DNA from: Pseudooctadecabacter sp.
GTDB lineage: Bacteria > Pseudomonadota > Alphaproteobacteria > Rhodobacterales > Rhodobacteraceae
Direction of reading: 5' to 3'
Assembly (NCBI GenBank): GCA_020628265.1
Contig: JAHDFG010000005.1
Span: 11,910-17,013, forward strand
Length of the DNA: 5,104 bases
Numbering within the stretch: position 1 is the stretch's first letter; each line of letters opens with the position of its first letter. The notes beneath the pieces are model-generated. The model searched no databases. It saw nothing but the letters and a program-made list of their open reading frames with translations, and had not been told where the DNA came from. Positions 1-5,104 of this stretch are shown one piece after another. The position numbers and the translations under genes are program-made.

Positions 1-729
1 GTGGCCGCCGATCTGGCTGCACGGGTCCGGTTTCTTGCGTTCGACGAAATGCAGATCAGCGACATCACCGATGCGATGATCGTCGGCCGCCTGTTTGAGG
101 CGCTCTTTGCGGCGGGCGTCACGGTGGTGACGACGTCGAACCGCGTGCCGGATGATCTTTATAAGGACGGGCTGAACCGACAGCTCTTCCTGCCGTTCAT
201 CGCCCTTCTGAAAGAACGGATGGAGGTGCACGAACTGGCCAGCGATGTGGATTATCGCCAGACGGTTCTGGATGGCGCGCCTGTCTACTTTTCCCCGAAT
301 GACGCTGCCGCCAAGGCTGGCATCGAAGCCTTGTGGAACGGATTGATCCAGTCTGAACCGGCCCCGCTGACGCTGCGCGTCAAAGGCCGCGATGTGGTCA
401 TTCCGGCCTTTGCCAATGGCGTCGCCCGTGCGCGGTTCAGGGACCTGTGCGGTGTACCCTTGGGCGCAGCAGACTACCTTGCCTTGACCGACGCGGCACG
501 TGTTCTTGTCCTCGAAGATATTCCTCGCCTCAGTCGCAGTAACTTTAACGAGGCCAAACGCTTCGTTACCCTGATTGACGCTGTTTACGAGGCGAAGGTC
601 CGCCTTATCGCGAGCGCCGCCGCCGCACCCGAGATGCTCTACGTCGAAGGGGAGGGCGTGTTCGAGTTTGAGCGCACCGCAAGCCGCTTGCGAGAGATGC
701 AGGGCGATGGTTGGGGGCAGGACGCCTAG
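1..729 (+). CDS. zapE: Cell division protein ZapE / AFG1-family ATPase, C-terminal part (5' truncated by window edge)
   Basis: This is an AFG1/ZapE-type P-loop ATPase. In gammaproteobacteria ZapE acts at the FtsZ ring, and mitochondrial AFG1 helps handle inner-membrane proteins. The visible part has 242 residues. It shows a Walker B motif FLAFDEMQ (11-18, acidic pair D15/E16) followed by the family-typical stretch SDITDAMIVGRLFEAL. A sensor-like TTSNR lies at 44-48, and LYKDGLNRQLFLPFI (53-67) contains a candidate arginine finger. The C-terminal signature runs over 178-202 (SRSNF...AKRFVTLIDAVYEAKVRL), and a late FEFERTASRL motif lies at 221-230. Family members are usually about 355-375 residues, so roughly 115-130 N-terminal residues, including the Walker A loop, lie left of base 1. 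The GTG at base 1 is an internal Val codon, not the start. The gene converges on the LysM gene and their stop codons overlap. Family assignment is firm; the exact role in this organism is inferred. Confidence 0.93.
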   Translation: MAADLAARVRFLAFDEMQISDITDAMIVGRLFEALFAAGVTVVTTSNRVPDDLYKDGLNRQLFLPFIALLKERMEVHELASDVDYRQTVLDGAPVYFSPNDAAAKAGIEALWNGLIQSEPAPLTLRVKGRDVVIPAFANGVARARFRDLCGVPLGAADYLALTDAARVLVLEDIPRLSRSNFNEAKRFVTLIDAVYEAKVRLIASAAAAPEMLYVEGEGVFEFERTASRLREMQGDGWGQDA

Positions 730-1634
730 ACGTTGTCGATTTGCGGGATCACAAGCCGCTGGCCCACGCGAATGCGGTCAGGGCTGGAAAGCAGTCCACG
801 GTTGGCCTCGAAAATGGCCTCGTAATGCTCGACTGAGCCGAAGAAAGTGATCGAGATCTTTCCAAGGCTGTCGCCGGGCTGAACGGTGTAGAAGCGGGCC
901 TGCACGGCCTCCGTGGCCTGTTGGACCACGCGGACTTCCATGCCTTGGGTGTTTTCCGGCGTGGCCTCGGGGATGGACGGCGCGGGCCCACCGGCCGCCA
1001 ACTGTGCTTGGGTGACGATGTTCGTCAGCAGGACATGGGTGTCCACACGCCCGTCCGACGTCACAAGGATTTCCGGCACAGCGACAGTTCCTTCTGCCGC
1101 AGCAGTGTTGACGATCTGGTCGATTTCCTCGTCAGAGGTTCCGGCGCGCAAGGCTGCGATCACGATGGCCTCCAGCGTGTCACGTTCCTGCAGAACGGAT
1201 GTGTTGCCCGTCGCGGCTTCGATTCCTGCCAGAATCTCGGATGTGGACTGACGTTGGGTTTGCGCATTGGTCGTCACCGGCTTCACGCCGGCAAAGCCCA
1301 ATTCGGCCAGAACGTTGTTTGTCATATCGCTAAGGCGGGTGTCGTCAGTGCTGGGGCGGGCCACATCCACACGGCGGGGTGCTTCGATCAGGCCGGTCTG
1401 CGGGTCCGTCGCAAGGGGCGCCGTTTCCTGCAGCGCCGCTTCCGCAAGGCTGGCGATGTCCTGTGGGGCCGCACGGGTCACCTCAACCTCGTCGTTGGCT
1501 GCGGCCGTCTCTTCGACAGGCGTCCCGAGCCTGTCCTGCGCAACGGTCTCGTCGCCGCCGCCAAAGGGCCGGAACACAATCAAGCCGCAGATGAACACGG
1601 CGAAAACAAAAAGGGCGACAACAGTGCGGATCAT
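726..1634 (-). CDS. Membrane-anchored LysM peptidoglycan-binding protein
   Basis: This 302-residue protein has one N-terminal hydrophobic segment (about residues 5-23, VVALFVFAVFICGLIVF) and no clear signal peptidase site. It is probably an inner-membrane signal anchor with the rest in the periplasm. Residues 25-240 are Ala/Thr/Glu-rich and low in recognisable motifs, probably a partly disordered spacer. The C-terminus is one LysM domain (about 248-297): it begins FYTVQPGDSLGKIS, has FFGSVEHYEAIFEANRG in the middle and ends IRVGQRLVIP, like the LysM of YgaU-type proteins. LysM domains bind N-acetylglucosamine-containing glycans such as peptidoglycan. The ATG at 1634 has an AGAGG Shine-Dalgarno at 1642-1646, seven bases upstream. 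The gene starts 19 bases after the stop of the rhodanese-like gene 1654-2295, so the two are probably co-transcribed. No enzymatic domain is visible, so it may be a scaffold linking membrane and cell wall; that role is inference. Confidence 0.9.
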   Translation of the reverse strand: MIRTVVALFVFAVFICGLIVFRPFGGGDETVAQDRLGTPVEETAAANDEVEVTRAAPQDIASLAEAALQETAPLATDPQTGLIEAPRRVDVARPSTDDTRLSDMTNNVLAELGFAGVKPVTTNAQTQRQSTSEILAGIEAATGNTSVLQERDTLEAIVIAALRAGTSDEEIDQIVNTAAAEGTVAVPEILVTSDGRVDTHVLLTNIVTQAQLAAGGPAPSIPEATPENTQGMEVRVVQQATEAVQARFYTVQPGDSLGKISITFFGSVEHYEAIFEANRGLLSSPDRIRVGQRLVIPQIDNV

Positions 1635-1653
1635 GGGAGGGCCTCTTGCGGCA

Positions 1654-2295
1654 TTAGCCGGAGTTTGCGGAAGTCTGAACGGTCAGGCCGACGTGAACCC
1701 ACGCCTGCATCCCGCCACGGTAATAGAAAAGTTTTTCGGGCGGGTAGCCCGCAGCCAACAGGTTCTTGATGGCTTGTGCTGCATCGCCGGACCAGACCCC
1801 GCCGCTGTAGACCGCAAGGTTCATCGCGGTGGAATAGTCCAGAGTGCCGTCGCCGCGCGACGTGGCACCCAATGCGCGCAGAATATCATCACGGAACCGG
1901 TTTTCTTCATGCAGCGTCGCCGCCGGAACGTTTACCGCACCTGGGATAGCACCCGTGGCAAAGTCTTGCGGGCCGCGCGTGTCCAGCAAAAGGCCGGTTC
2001 CGTCACTGACGGTGGATTCAAGGTAGCGCATGACTTCAAGCTCACCGATGGTCATCACACCTTCGGCGACGCGGATCGGCTGAATGCAGTCGGGCGGGCA
2101 AGCCCGAGCCGTCCGTGCAAAATCGCCTTGAAGCGTAGCGCTTTGATCCTGTTCGCGCTGGATGGTGAACGTCTGCCCGTTCAGGGTGAACGTGCTTTCG
2201 GTCTTGAATGTCGTGATCCGCACGTCTTGTGCGCTGGCACTGCTGGCCAAGGCCACGAGGCAAGCGGTGATTGCGTGTCTTGCCAATGTCTTCAA
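1654..2295 (-). CDS. Secreted rhodanese-like domain protein lacking the catalytic cysteine (paralog A)
   Basis: The predicted protein has 213 residues. A Sec signal peptide spans 1-22 (hydrophobic core ITACLVALASSASA, likely cleavage ASA|Q), so it is probably periplasmic. A short N-terminal region contains FTLNGQTFTI (36-45), then a CX3C pair (CPPDC, C66 and C70). The rhodanese-like domain follows from about residue 80: MTIGELEV, LLLDTR (102-107, conserved Asp/Arg), GAIPGAVNVP (115-124), and a C-terminal YYRGGMQAW...GLTV (191-206). The loop that normally carries the catalytic Cys (CxxGxR) reads YSGGVWSGDA (163-172) and has Ser where Cys is expected, so classical sulfurtransferase activity is unlikely. 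The frame is open further upstream to a TTG at 2397. I chose the TTG at 2295 because it opens the signal peptide and has GGAGG at 2303-2307, seven bases upstream. By hand alignment it is about 40% identical to the protein at 2618-3244. Substrate and partner are unknown. Confidence 0.87.
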   Translation of the reverse strand: MKTLARHAITACLVALASSASAQDVRITTFKTESTFTLNGQTFTIQREQDQSATLQGDFARTARACPPDCIQPIRVAEGVMTIGELEVMRYLESTVSDGTGLLLDTRGPQDFATGAIPGAVNVPAATLHEENRFRDDILRALGATSRGDGTLDYSTAMNLAVYSGGVWSGDAAQAIKNLLAAGYPPEKLFYYRGGMQAWVHVGLTVQTSANSG

Positions 2296-2302
2296 CTGCC
2301 TT

Positions 2303-2307
2303 CCTCC
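2303..2307 (-). promoter_or_regulatory. Shine-Dalgarno GGAGG that fixes a TTG start
   Basis: On the minus strand GGAGG lies seven bases upstream of TTG 2295. It is the strongest ribosome binding site in the window. No ATG or GTG occurs in frame near the signal peptide, so this site decides the start of the rhodanese-like gene 1654-2295. Confidence 0.75.
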
Positions 2308-2343
2308 GTTCTTGCCTTTGCCCTGTCCTGCAGGGGGAATTTC

Positions 2344-2390
2344 GTGGGGCGCGCCCTTATGTCCTGATCGATCAAGTGGGCGCGCCCCAC
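2344..2390. repeat. Nested palindromes upstream of rhodanese-like paralog A (possible operator or mRNA leader hairpin)
   Basis: A perfect 13-base inverted repeat pairs 2344-2356 (GTGGGGCGCGCCC) with 2378-2390 (GGGCGCGCCCCAC), with 21 bases between the arms. Each arm itself contains the 10-base palindrome GGGCGCGCCC (2347-2356 and 2378-2387), with centres 31 bases apart, close to three helical turns. The spacer holds another perfect 10-base palindrome, TGATCGATCA (2365-2374). The block ends about 50 bases upstream of TTG 2295. On the minus strand it is followed by GAAATT rather than a T-run, so it does not look like an intrinsic terminator. A protein-binding site or a structured 5' leader are both possible. 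I see no convincing -35/-10 pair beside it. Confidence 0.6.
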
Positions 2391-2420
2391 CTCGCAAGAT
2401 CGATTCTGCCTGTCGAAACA

Positions 2421-2447
2421 GAAGGACGAGCCTTTGGCTCGCCCCCC
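2421..2447 (-). terminator. Probable rho-independent terminator after the rhodanese B / small-ORF unit
   Basis: Read on the minus strand, the transcript folds GGGCGAGCC-AAA-GGCUCGUCC. This has a six-base perfect core (2427-2432 with 2436-2441) extended by G-U and G-C pairs to as many as 12 pairs. It is followed by UUCUGUUU, which is U-rich though not a pure U-run. On the plus strand the hairpin is followed by a C-run, so it is directional. It lies 43 bases beyond the stop of the candidate small ORF at 2490 and 171 bases beyond the stop of the rhodanese-like gene at 2618. Confidence 0.65.
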
Positions 2448-2489
2448 CGCCCTGCCAAGATCGTGTGACGCCCTTACGGATGCGCCGAA

Positions 2490-2621
2490 TTAAGCCGCAA
2501 CAGCGGCAAGCAGGTCAGCCGCTGTGGGTGTTGAAAACAAAGCGCGAGAATCTACGCGGATGAAACGTGCCTGCCGGACCGGAGGGGTGGTGCGGTGGCG
2601 GGTGTTCTGGGACGGGGTCAT
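2490..2621 (-). CDS. Candidate small protein (43 residues), translationally coupled to rhodanese-like paralog B
   Basis: The ATG (2619-2621) overlaps the TGA (2618-2620) of the preceding rhodanese-like gene in an ATGA, the usual layout for translational coupling. AGGGGG at 2628-2633 is a possible Shine-Dalgarno six bases upstream, although it falls in Gly codons of the preceding gene. The predicted product has a basic, Thr/Pro/Arg-rich N-terminal half (NTRHRTTPPVRQARFIRVD) and an Ala/Leu-rich C-terminus (TAADLLAAVAA) that could form a short helix. It has no signal peptide, membrane segment or cysteine. A terminator follows 43 bases after its TAA. Codon third positions are clearly GC-rich in the first half and less so in the second. 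I do not recognise a family. It could be a real small protein or a chance open frame in a 3' untranslated region. Confidence 0.42.
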   Translation of the reverse strand: MTPSQNTRHRTTPPVRQARFIRVDSRALFSTPTAADLLAAVAA

Positions 2622-3244
2622 TGGTTGCCCCCTTGTGCGGCTGTCTCGATCGTCAGGCCGAGAGACGCCCAAACCTGCATGCCGCCGCGGTAGTAGGCGA
2701 TCTTTTCCGCAGGGTATCCGGCGTCGATCATATCGGTGATGAACGCGGGGGCGTCCTGTGTCGCAGGCCCGTCGTCATAGATCACAAGGCTCAGGACGTC
2801 GTCAAAGCTGAAGATGCCCTGAAACTGCTCCGCACCCAGCGCCATCAAAATCTCGTCACGGTAGGGATTGGTTGGGGCAATTGTCGCGGAGGGAATATTG
2901 ACAGATGCGGGGATGAAGCCGACGCCGCGGTCAGCTGGCAATCGCGCGTCAATCAGCAGCCCGTCACCGGCCTCGACCTCGGTGGACAAGAAGGTAATGA
3001 CGTCCAGCTCTCCGATTGTGGCGACGTTGGGGGCCGCGAACATGGGGGACAAGCAGGGGGAAATGCAGTCGGATGCTGCGCGGCTGACCACATCGAGGGC
3101 GGCCGGCGGCAGATTGGCGGAGCGGGAAATCGTGATGTCTTGGCCGTTGAACGTGAAGACAGCGTCGTCAGTAACGGGCAACGTTTGCGCCACGCAAACG
3201 GTCGAAACAGTCAAGAATAGGCACGCCAAAGCTGTGCGTTTCAT
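2618..3244 (-). CDS. Secreted rhodanese-like domain protein lacking the catalytic cysteine (paralog B)
   Basis: The predicted protein has 208 residues. A Sec signal peptide spans 1-19 (MKRTALACLFLTVSTVCVA|Q), so a periplasmic location is likely. The layout matches paralog A: FTFNGQDITI (30-39), a CX3C pair CISPC (C60 and C64), ATIGELDVITFL (75-86), LLIDAR (96-101, conserved Asp/Arg), FIPASVNIP (110-118), NPYRDEILMALGA (126-138), and C-terminal AGYPAEKIAYYRGGMQVW (175-192). The position of the rhodanese catalytic Cys is Asp (YDDGPATQDA, 156-165), so it is probably not a classical sulfurtransferase. The frame stays open upstream to 3448. I chose ATG 3244 because it opens the signal peptide and has GGGGGA (3251-3256) six bases upstream. 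A promoter-like pair and the terminator of the previous unit lie upstream, so this gene probably heads its own transcript. Periplasmic CXXCW rhodanese-like proteins of PQQ-linked pathways are a comparable type, but that exact motif is absent. Confidence 0.88.
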   Translation of the reverse strand: MKRTALACLFLTVSTVCVAQTLPVTDDAVFTFNGQDITISRSANLPPAALDVVSRAASDCISPCLSPMFAAPNVATIGELDVITFLSTEVEAGDGLLIDARLPADRGVGFIPASVNIPSATIAPTNPYRDEILMALGAEQFQGIFSFDDVLSLVIYDDGPATQDAPAFITDMIDAGYPAEKIAYYRGGMQVWASLGLTIETAAQGGNQ

Positions 3245-3322
3245 CCCTCGTCCCCCAACGACTTGGTCGCAACATCTTGTGGCAGTCTTGTTCTTGTTGC
3301 GCCCAAATAGACTTAATATCCA

Positions 3323-3352
3323 GATATAGACCCGATGCGAATCAGGCGTCAA
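3323..3352 (-). promoter_or_regulatory. Candidate sigma-70-type promoter for rhodanese-like paralog B
   Basis: On the minus strand TTGACG (3347-3352) and TATATC (3323-3328) are separated by 18 bases, giving a start point near 3315 and a leader of about 70 bases before ATG 3244. The region is the most AT-rich in the window and lies directly downstream of the folC-unit terminator, where a promoter is expected. A short inverted repeat (ATATC-CA-GATAT, 3316-3327) overlaps the -10 element and could be an operator, but it is short enough to be chance. Confidence 0.5.
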
Positions 3353-3355
3353 AGG

Positions 3356-3382
3356 AAAAACGAATCGCCGATTCGTTTTTTT
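3356..3382 (-). terminator. Rho-independent terminator of the folC unit (structurally bidirectional)
   Basis: A perfect 11-base stem pairs 3356-3366 (AAAAACGAATC) with 3370-3380 (GATTCGTTTTT) around the loop GCC. The CGAATC/GATTCG core is flanked by A and T runs on both sides. On the minus strand it is followed by TTTTTCCTTT and starts 13 bases after the stop of the gene at 3396, so it should end the folC transcript. On the plus strand it is followed by seven T, so it could also stop antisense transcription. Confidence 0.85.
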
Positions 3383-3395
3383 GAGGAACGTTTCG

Positions 3396-3947
3396 TCAGT
3401 TGCTGGCAGATTGCGCGGTGAACGCGGAGGTGTCCTCAATGGATCCAAGCAGTGCTACGCCACCACAGTCCAGATTGATCGTTCCGGCCGCAAAGACCGG
3501 AAAGCGGGTGTAGCGGTTGATCATGCTGTCGGTGCGCCAGACGTTGTTGACACAAACGTCCTGAGCGTTGGTGCCGGAATTGAACCCGAAGCCGGGGTCG
3601 CCGCAATCATCGGCACGACCCCCTGCATTCCAGGCCTGACCCTTGGGGCCGTCGTGCATCCCACCTGTCGGAAAAACCATACCGCGCGGATCGAAGCTGA
3701 GGTTCCAACTCGTCGTCGGGGTAAGCTGCCGCATGTCCCAAGCCCCCAGCGGGACATCATCCTTGAAGCCTTGAATGAAGAAGGCGGTGATGTCGTTGTG
3801 CGTGAGCAGCGGCTCGTCCATCAGCTCGTCTGGAACGGTCATGGTGCCTTCCATGCGGTATCCGTTCGCCCCCTCCCAGCAAAACTCGAAATCCGCAGCG
3901 GTGGCGGGGGACGCAAGCGCAAGAAGTAGGGCCGCAGCACGGATCAT
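3396..3947 (-). CDS. Secreted protein of unknown function with four cysteines, coupled to folC
   Basis: The predicted protein has 183 residues. The signal peptide spans about 1-17 (MIRAAALLLALASPATA), giving a likely periplasmic or exported product. The mature part has four cysteines (C23, C115, C132, C161), enough for two disulfides. It has Gly/Asp/Asn-rich stretches (WNAGGRADDCGDPGFGFNSG, 106-125) and aromatic patches such as AWDMRQLTP (69-77) and WNLSFDPRGMVFPTGG (81-96). The composition suggests a beta-rich extracytoplasmic domain. I do not recognise a named family. The frame is open further upstream, inside folC, but ATG 3947 opens the signal peptide and overlaps the folC TGA as ATGA, pointing to translational coupling. 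Only a weak GGGA lies upstream, consistent with reliance on ribosomes finishing folC. A strong terminator follows the stop. No functional link to folate is evident, and the pairing may simply share a promoter. Confidence 0.83.
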   Translation of the reverse strand: MIRAAALLLALASPATAADFEFCWEGANGYRMEGTMTVPDELMDEPLLTHNDITAFFIQGFKDDVPLGAWDMRQLTPTTSWNLSFDPRGMVFPTGGMHDGPKGQAWNAGGRADDCGDPGFGFNSGTNAQDVCVNNVWRTDSMINRYTRFPVFAAGTINLDCGGVALLGSIEDTSAFTAQSASN

Positions 3948-5104
3948 GTGTTTTCCCGAATAGCGTGGCCCGCGAAATAAAGGGAACCACATATAAGGAT
4001 GCGGGCATTGGGCGCATCTTGTGCGATCCGGTCAAGCGCGGCTGTCAGGCTGTCGGCGGTTTCGGCAGGAATGCCCACATCGGTCGCCGCTTGGGCCGTG
4101 GTTTGGGCGGGCAGGGTGTTTTGCTCGCCGGGAATGTCACAGGCGATCAGGCCAGTGGCGTGGTCGGCCAAGGGGCGCATGAAGCCCGCGACGTCCTTGG
4201 TGTTGAGCATGCCGCAAATCAGATGTGTCGGCTTTTGGGGCAGACGGGCCAGCGTTGCGGCAATGGCGTGACCGGCGGCGGGGTTGTGGCCACCGTCGAG
4301 CCAGAGTTCAGCCGGCGCGCAGCGGTCAGCCAGCGCGCCGGTGGACAACCGTTGCATACGCGCAGGCCAATCGGCGTTGACCATGGCTGCCTCGCACCCA
4401 GCCTCGTCCGCACCAAGGTGACGAAGGGCGGCCAGAACAGCACCTGCGTTCTGGATCTGGTGCGGGCCGGGCAGGGCGGGGAGGGGCAGATCGAGCAGGC
4501 CAGTTTCGTCCTGATAGATCAGGCGGTCGCGTTCCTCAAAGGTGTGGAAGTGTTGCCCGTAGGCAAGGATTGGGGCGCCCAGCCGCTCCGCTGTGCCTTC
4601 GATGACCTCTGCGGCGGCGTCATGTTGGGGGCCGATGATCGCCGGCACACTCCGTTTGATGATCCCTGCCTTTTCAGCGGCAATCTTCGGCAGCGTGTCG
4701 CCAAGAAACTGCTGGTGGTCCATGTCCACGGGCGTGATGATGGACAAGACAGGATCAATCACATTGGTCGCGTCCAGCCTGCCGCCCAGCCCGACCTCCA
4801 GCAACGTGTAGTCGGCGGGGGTCTCAGCGAAGGCGAGCAAGGCGGCACAGGTCGTGATCTCGAAATAGGTGATGTCGCCGCCGTCATTGGCGGCATAGCA
4901 ACGGTCGAGCACTTCGGTCAGGTGGTCTTCGGTAATCAGCGTTCCGGCCAGCCGGATGCGTTCGTGAAAACGGGCAAGGTGGGGGGAGGTATAGGCGTGG
5001 ACGGTCTTGCCCATCCCCTCCAGCCCCGCGCGGATCATGGCCTGCGTACTGCCTTTGCCGTTGGTCCCTGCAATATGGATCACAGGGGGCAGGCGGTCCT
5101 GCGG
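3944..5104 (-). CDS. folC: Bifunctional dihydrofolate synthase / folylpolyglutamate synthase (5' truncated by window edge)
   Basis: FolC is a cytosolic Mur-ligase-family enzyme. It joins L-glutamate to dihydropteroate using ATP and then extends folates with further glutamates. The 386 visible residues include the P-loop GTNGKGS (13-19), TSPHL (39-43), LLEVGLGGRLDATNV (101-115), MDHQQFLG (128-135), and AEKAGIIK (143-150), which contains the lysine that is carbamylated in this superfamily. They also include LDGGHNPAAG (269-278) in the C-terminal glutamate-ligase domain and ICGSLYFAGH (371-380) near the end. The frame stays open through the right edge (PQDRLPPVIHIAG before the P-loop). The GTG at 5083 is therefore internal, and about 35-45 N-terminal residues lie outside. 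The stop overlaps the next gene's ATG. In relatives folC often follows accD; that gene would lie beyond the right edge and cannot be checked here. Confidence 0.97.
   Translation of the reverse strand, partial: PQDRLPPVIHIAGTNGKGSTQAMIRAGLEGMGKTVHAYTSPHLARFHERIRLAGTLITEDHLTEVLDRCYAANDGGDITYFEITTCAALLAFAETPADYTLLEVGLGGRLDATNVIDPVLSIITPVDMDHQQFLGDTLPKIAAEKAGIIKRSVPAIIGPQHDAAAEVIEGTAERLGAPILAYGQHFHTFEERDRLIYQDETGLLDLPLPALPGPHQIQNAGAVLAALRHLGADEAGCEAAMVNADWPARMQRLSTGALADRCAPAELWLDGGHNPAAGHAIAATLARLPQKPTHLICGMLNTKDVAGFMRPLADHATGLIACDIPGEQNTLPAQTTAQAATDVGIPAETADSLTAALDRIAQDAPNARILICGSLYFAGHAIRENT

Noticed and set aside
1..3. GTG at base 1 as the real start of the ATPase gene
   Set aside because: A start here would leave only a few residues before Walker B and no Walker A. 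The family needs more than 100 further N-terminal residues, so the gene is cut by the window edge.
678..692. Small hairpin CGCAAG-CCG-CTTGCG near the end of zapE as a terminator for the LysM gene
   Set aside because: It has only six pairs, lies inside the zapE coding sequence and has no T-run on either strand. It is probably a by-product of codon use.
921..1769. Long plus-strand open frames opposite the LysM gene, including 921-1769 and 1267-2367
   Set aside because: They are antisense to genes with clear signal or anchor segments and domain motifs. Their translations have no recognisable motif, and they run across gene boundaries. Such frames are common in GC-rich DNA.
3192..3194. Lipoprotein (lipobox) interpretation of rhodanese-like paralog B using the Cys at residue 17
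   Set aside because: The preceding residues are STV rather than a lipobox L-[AS]-[GA], and Val follows the Cys. A standard VCVA|Q signal peptidase I site fits better.
2567..3220. Plus-strand open frame of 217 codons opposite rhodanese-like paralog B
   Set aside because: It is the mirror of a gene with a signal peptide and rhodanese motifs. The translation is Gly/Arg/Asp-rich without domain features.
3245..3448. N-terminal extension of rhodanese-like paralog B to 3448
   Set aside because: It would place the AT-rich promoter-like region and the intrinsic terminator inside coding sequence and bury the signal peptide at residue 69. ATG 3244 has a Shine-Dalgarno.

Overview
The window looks like chromosomal DNA from a GC-rich alphaproteobacterium, most likely a member of the Rhodobacteraceae/roseobacter group. 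This rests on the base composition (about 60% GC by eye), the style of the ZapE and FolC proteins, the Ala-rich Sec signal peptides and the compact coupled gene pairs. It is a housekeeping and envelope neighbourhood; no mobile element, CRISPR array, tRNA or rRNA is visible.

Layout from left to right. Bases 1-729 (+) hold the C-terminal two thirds of a ZapE/AFG1-family ATPase, cut by the window edge. Everything else is on the minus strand. Read in the direction of transcription (right to left), the first unit is folC (cut at its 5' end by the right edge), followed by a translationally coupled periplasmic protein of unknown function with four cysteines (3396-3947) and an intrinsic terminator at 3356-3382. 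The second unit is a secreted rhodanese-like protein (2618-3244), then a candidate 43-residue ORF whose ATG overlaps the rhodanese stop (2490-2621), then a hairpin terminator at 2421-2447. The third unit is a second, paralogous secreted rhodanese-like protein starting at a TTG codon (1654-2295), followed 19 bases later by a membrane-anchored LysM protein (726-1634). The LysM gene meets zapE tail to tail, and their stop codons share a CTAG.

Functional picture. FolC works in cytosolic folate metabolism. The four complete proteins between folC and zapE all carry export or membrane-anchor signals, so this stretch is an envelope cluster. The most notable feature is the pair of tandem rhodanese-like paralogs. 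Both keep the fold-defining motifs but have lost the catalytic cysteine of the sulfurtransferase loop (Ser in one, Asp in the other). Both instead share a CX3C pair between the N-terminal strand region and the rhodanese domain. They are therefore unlikely to be ordinary thiosulfate sulfurtransferases. A set of nested perfect palindromes (2344-2390) lies upstream of the second paralog and may be a regulatory site.
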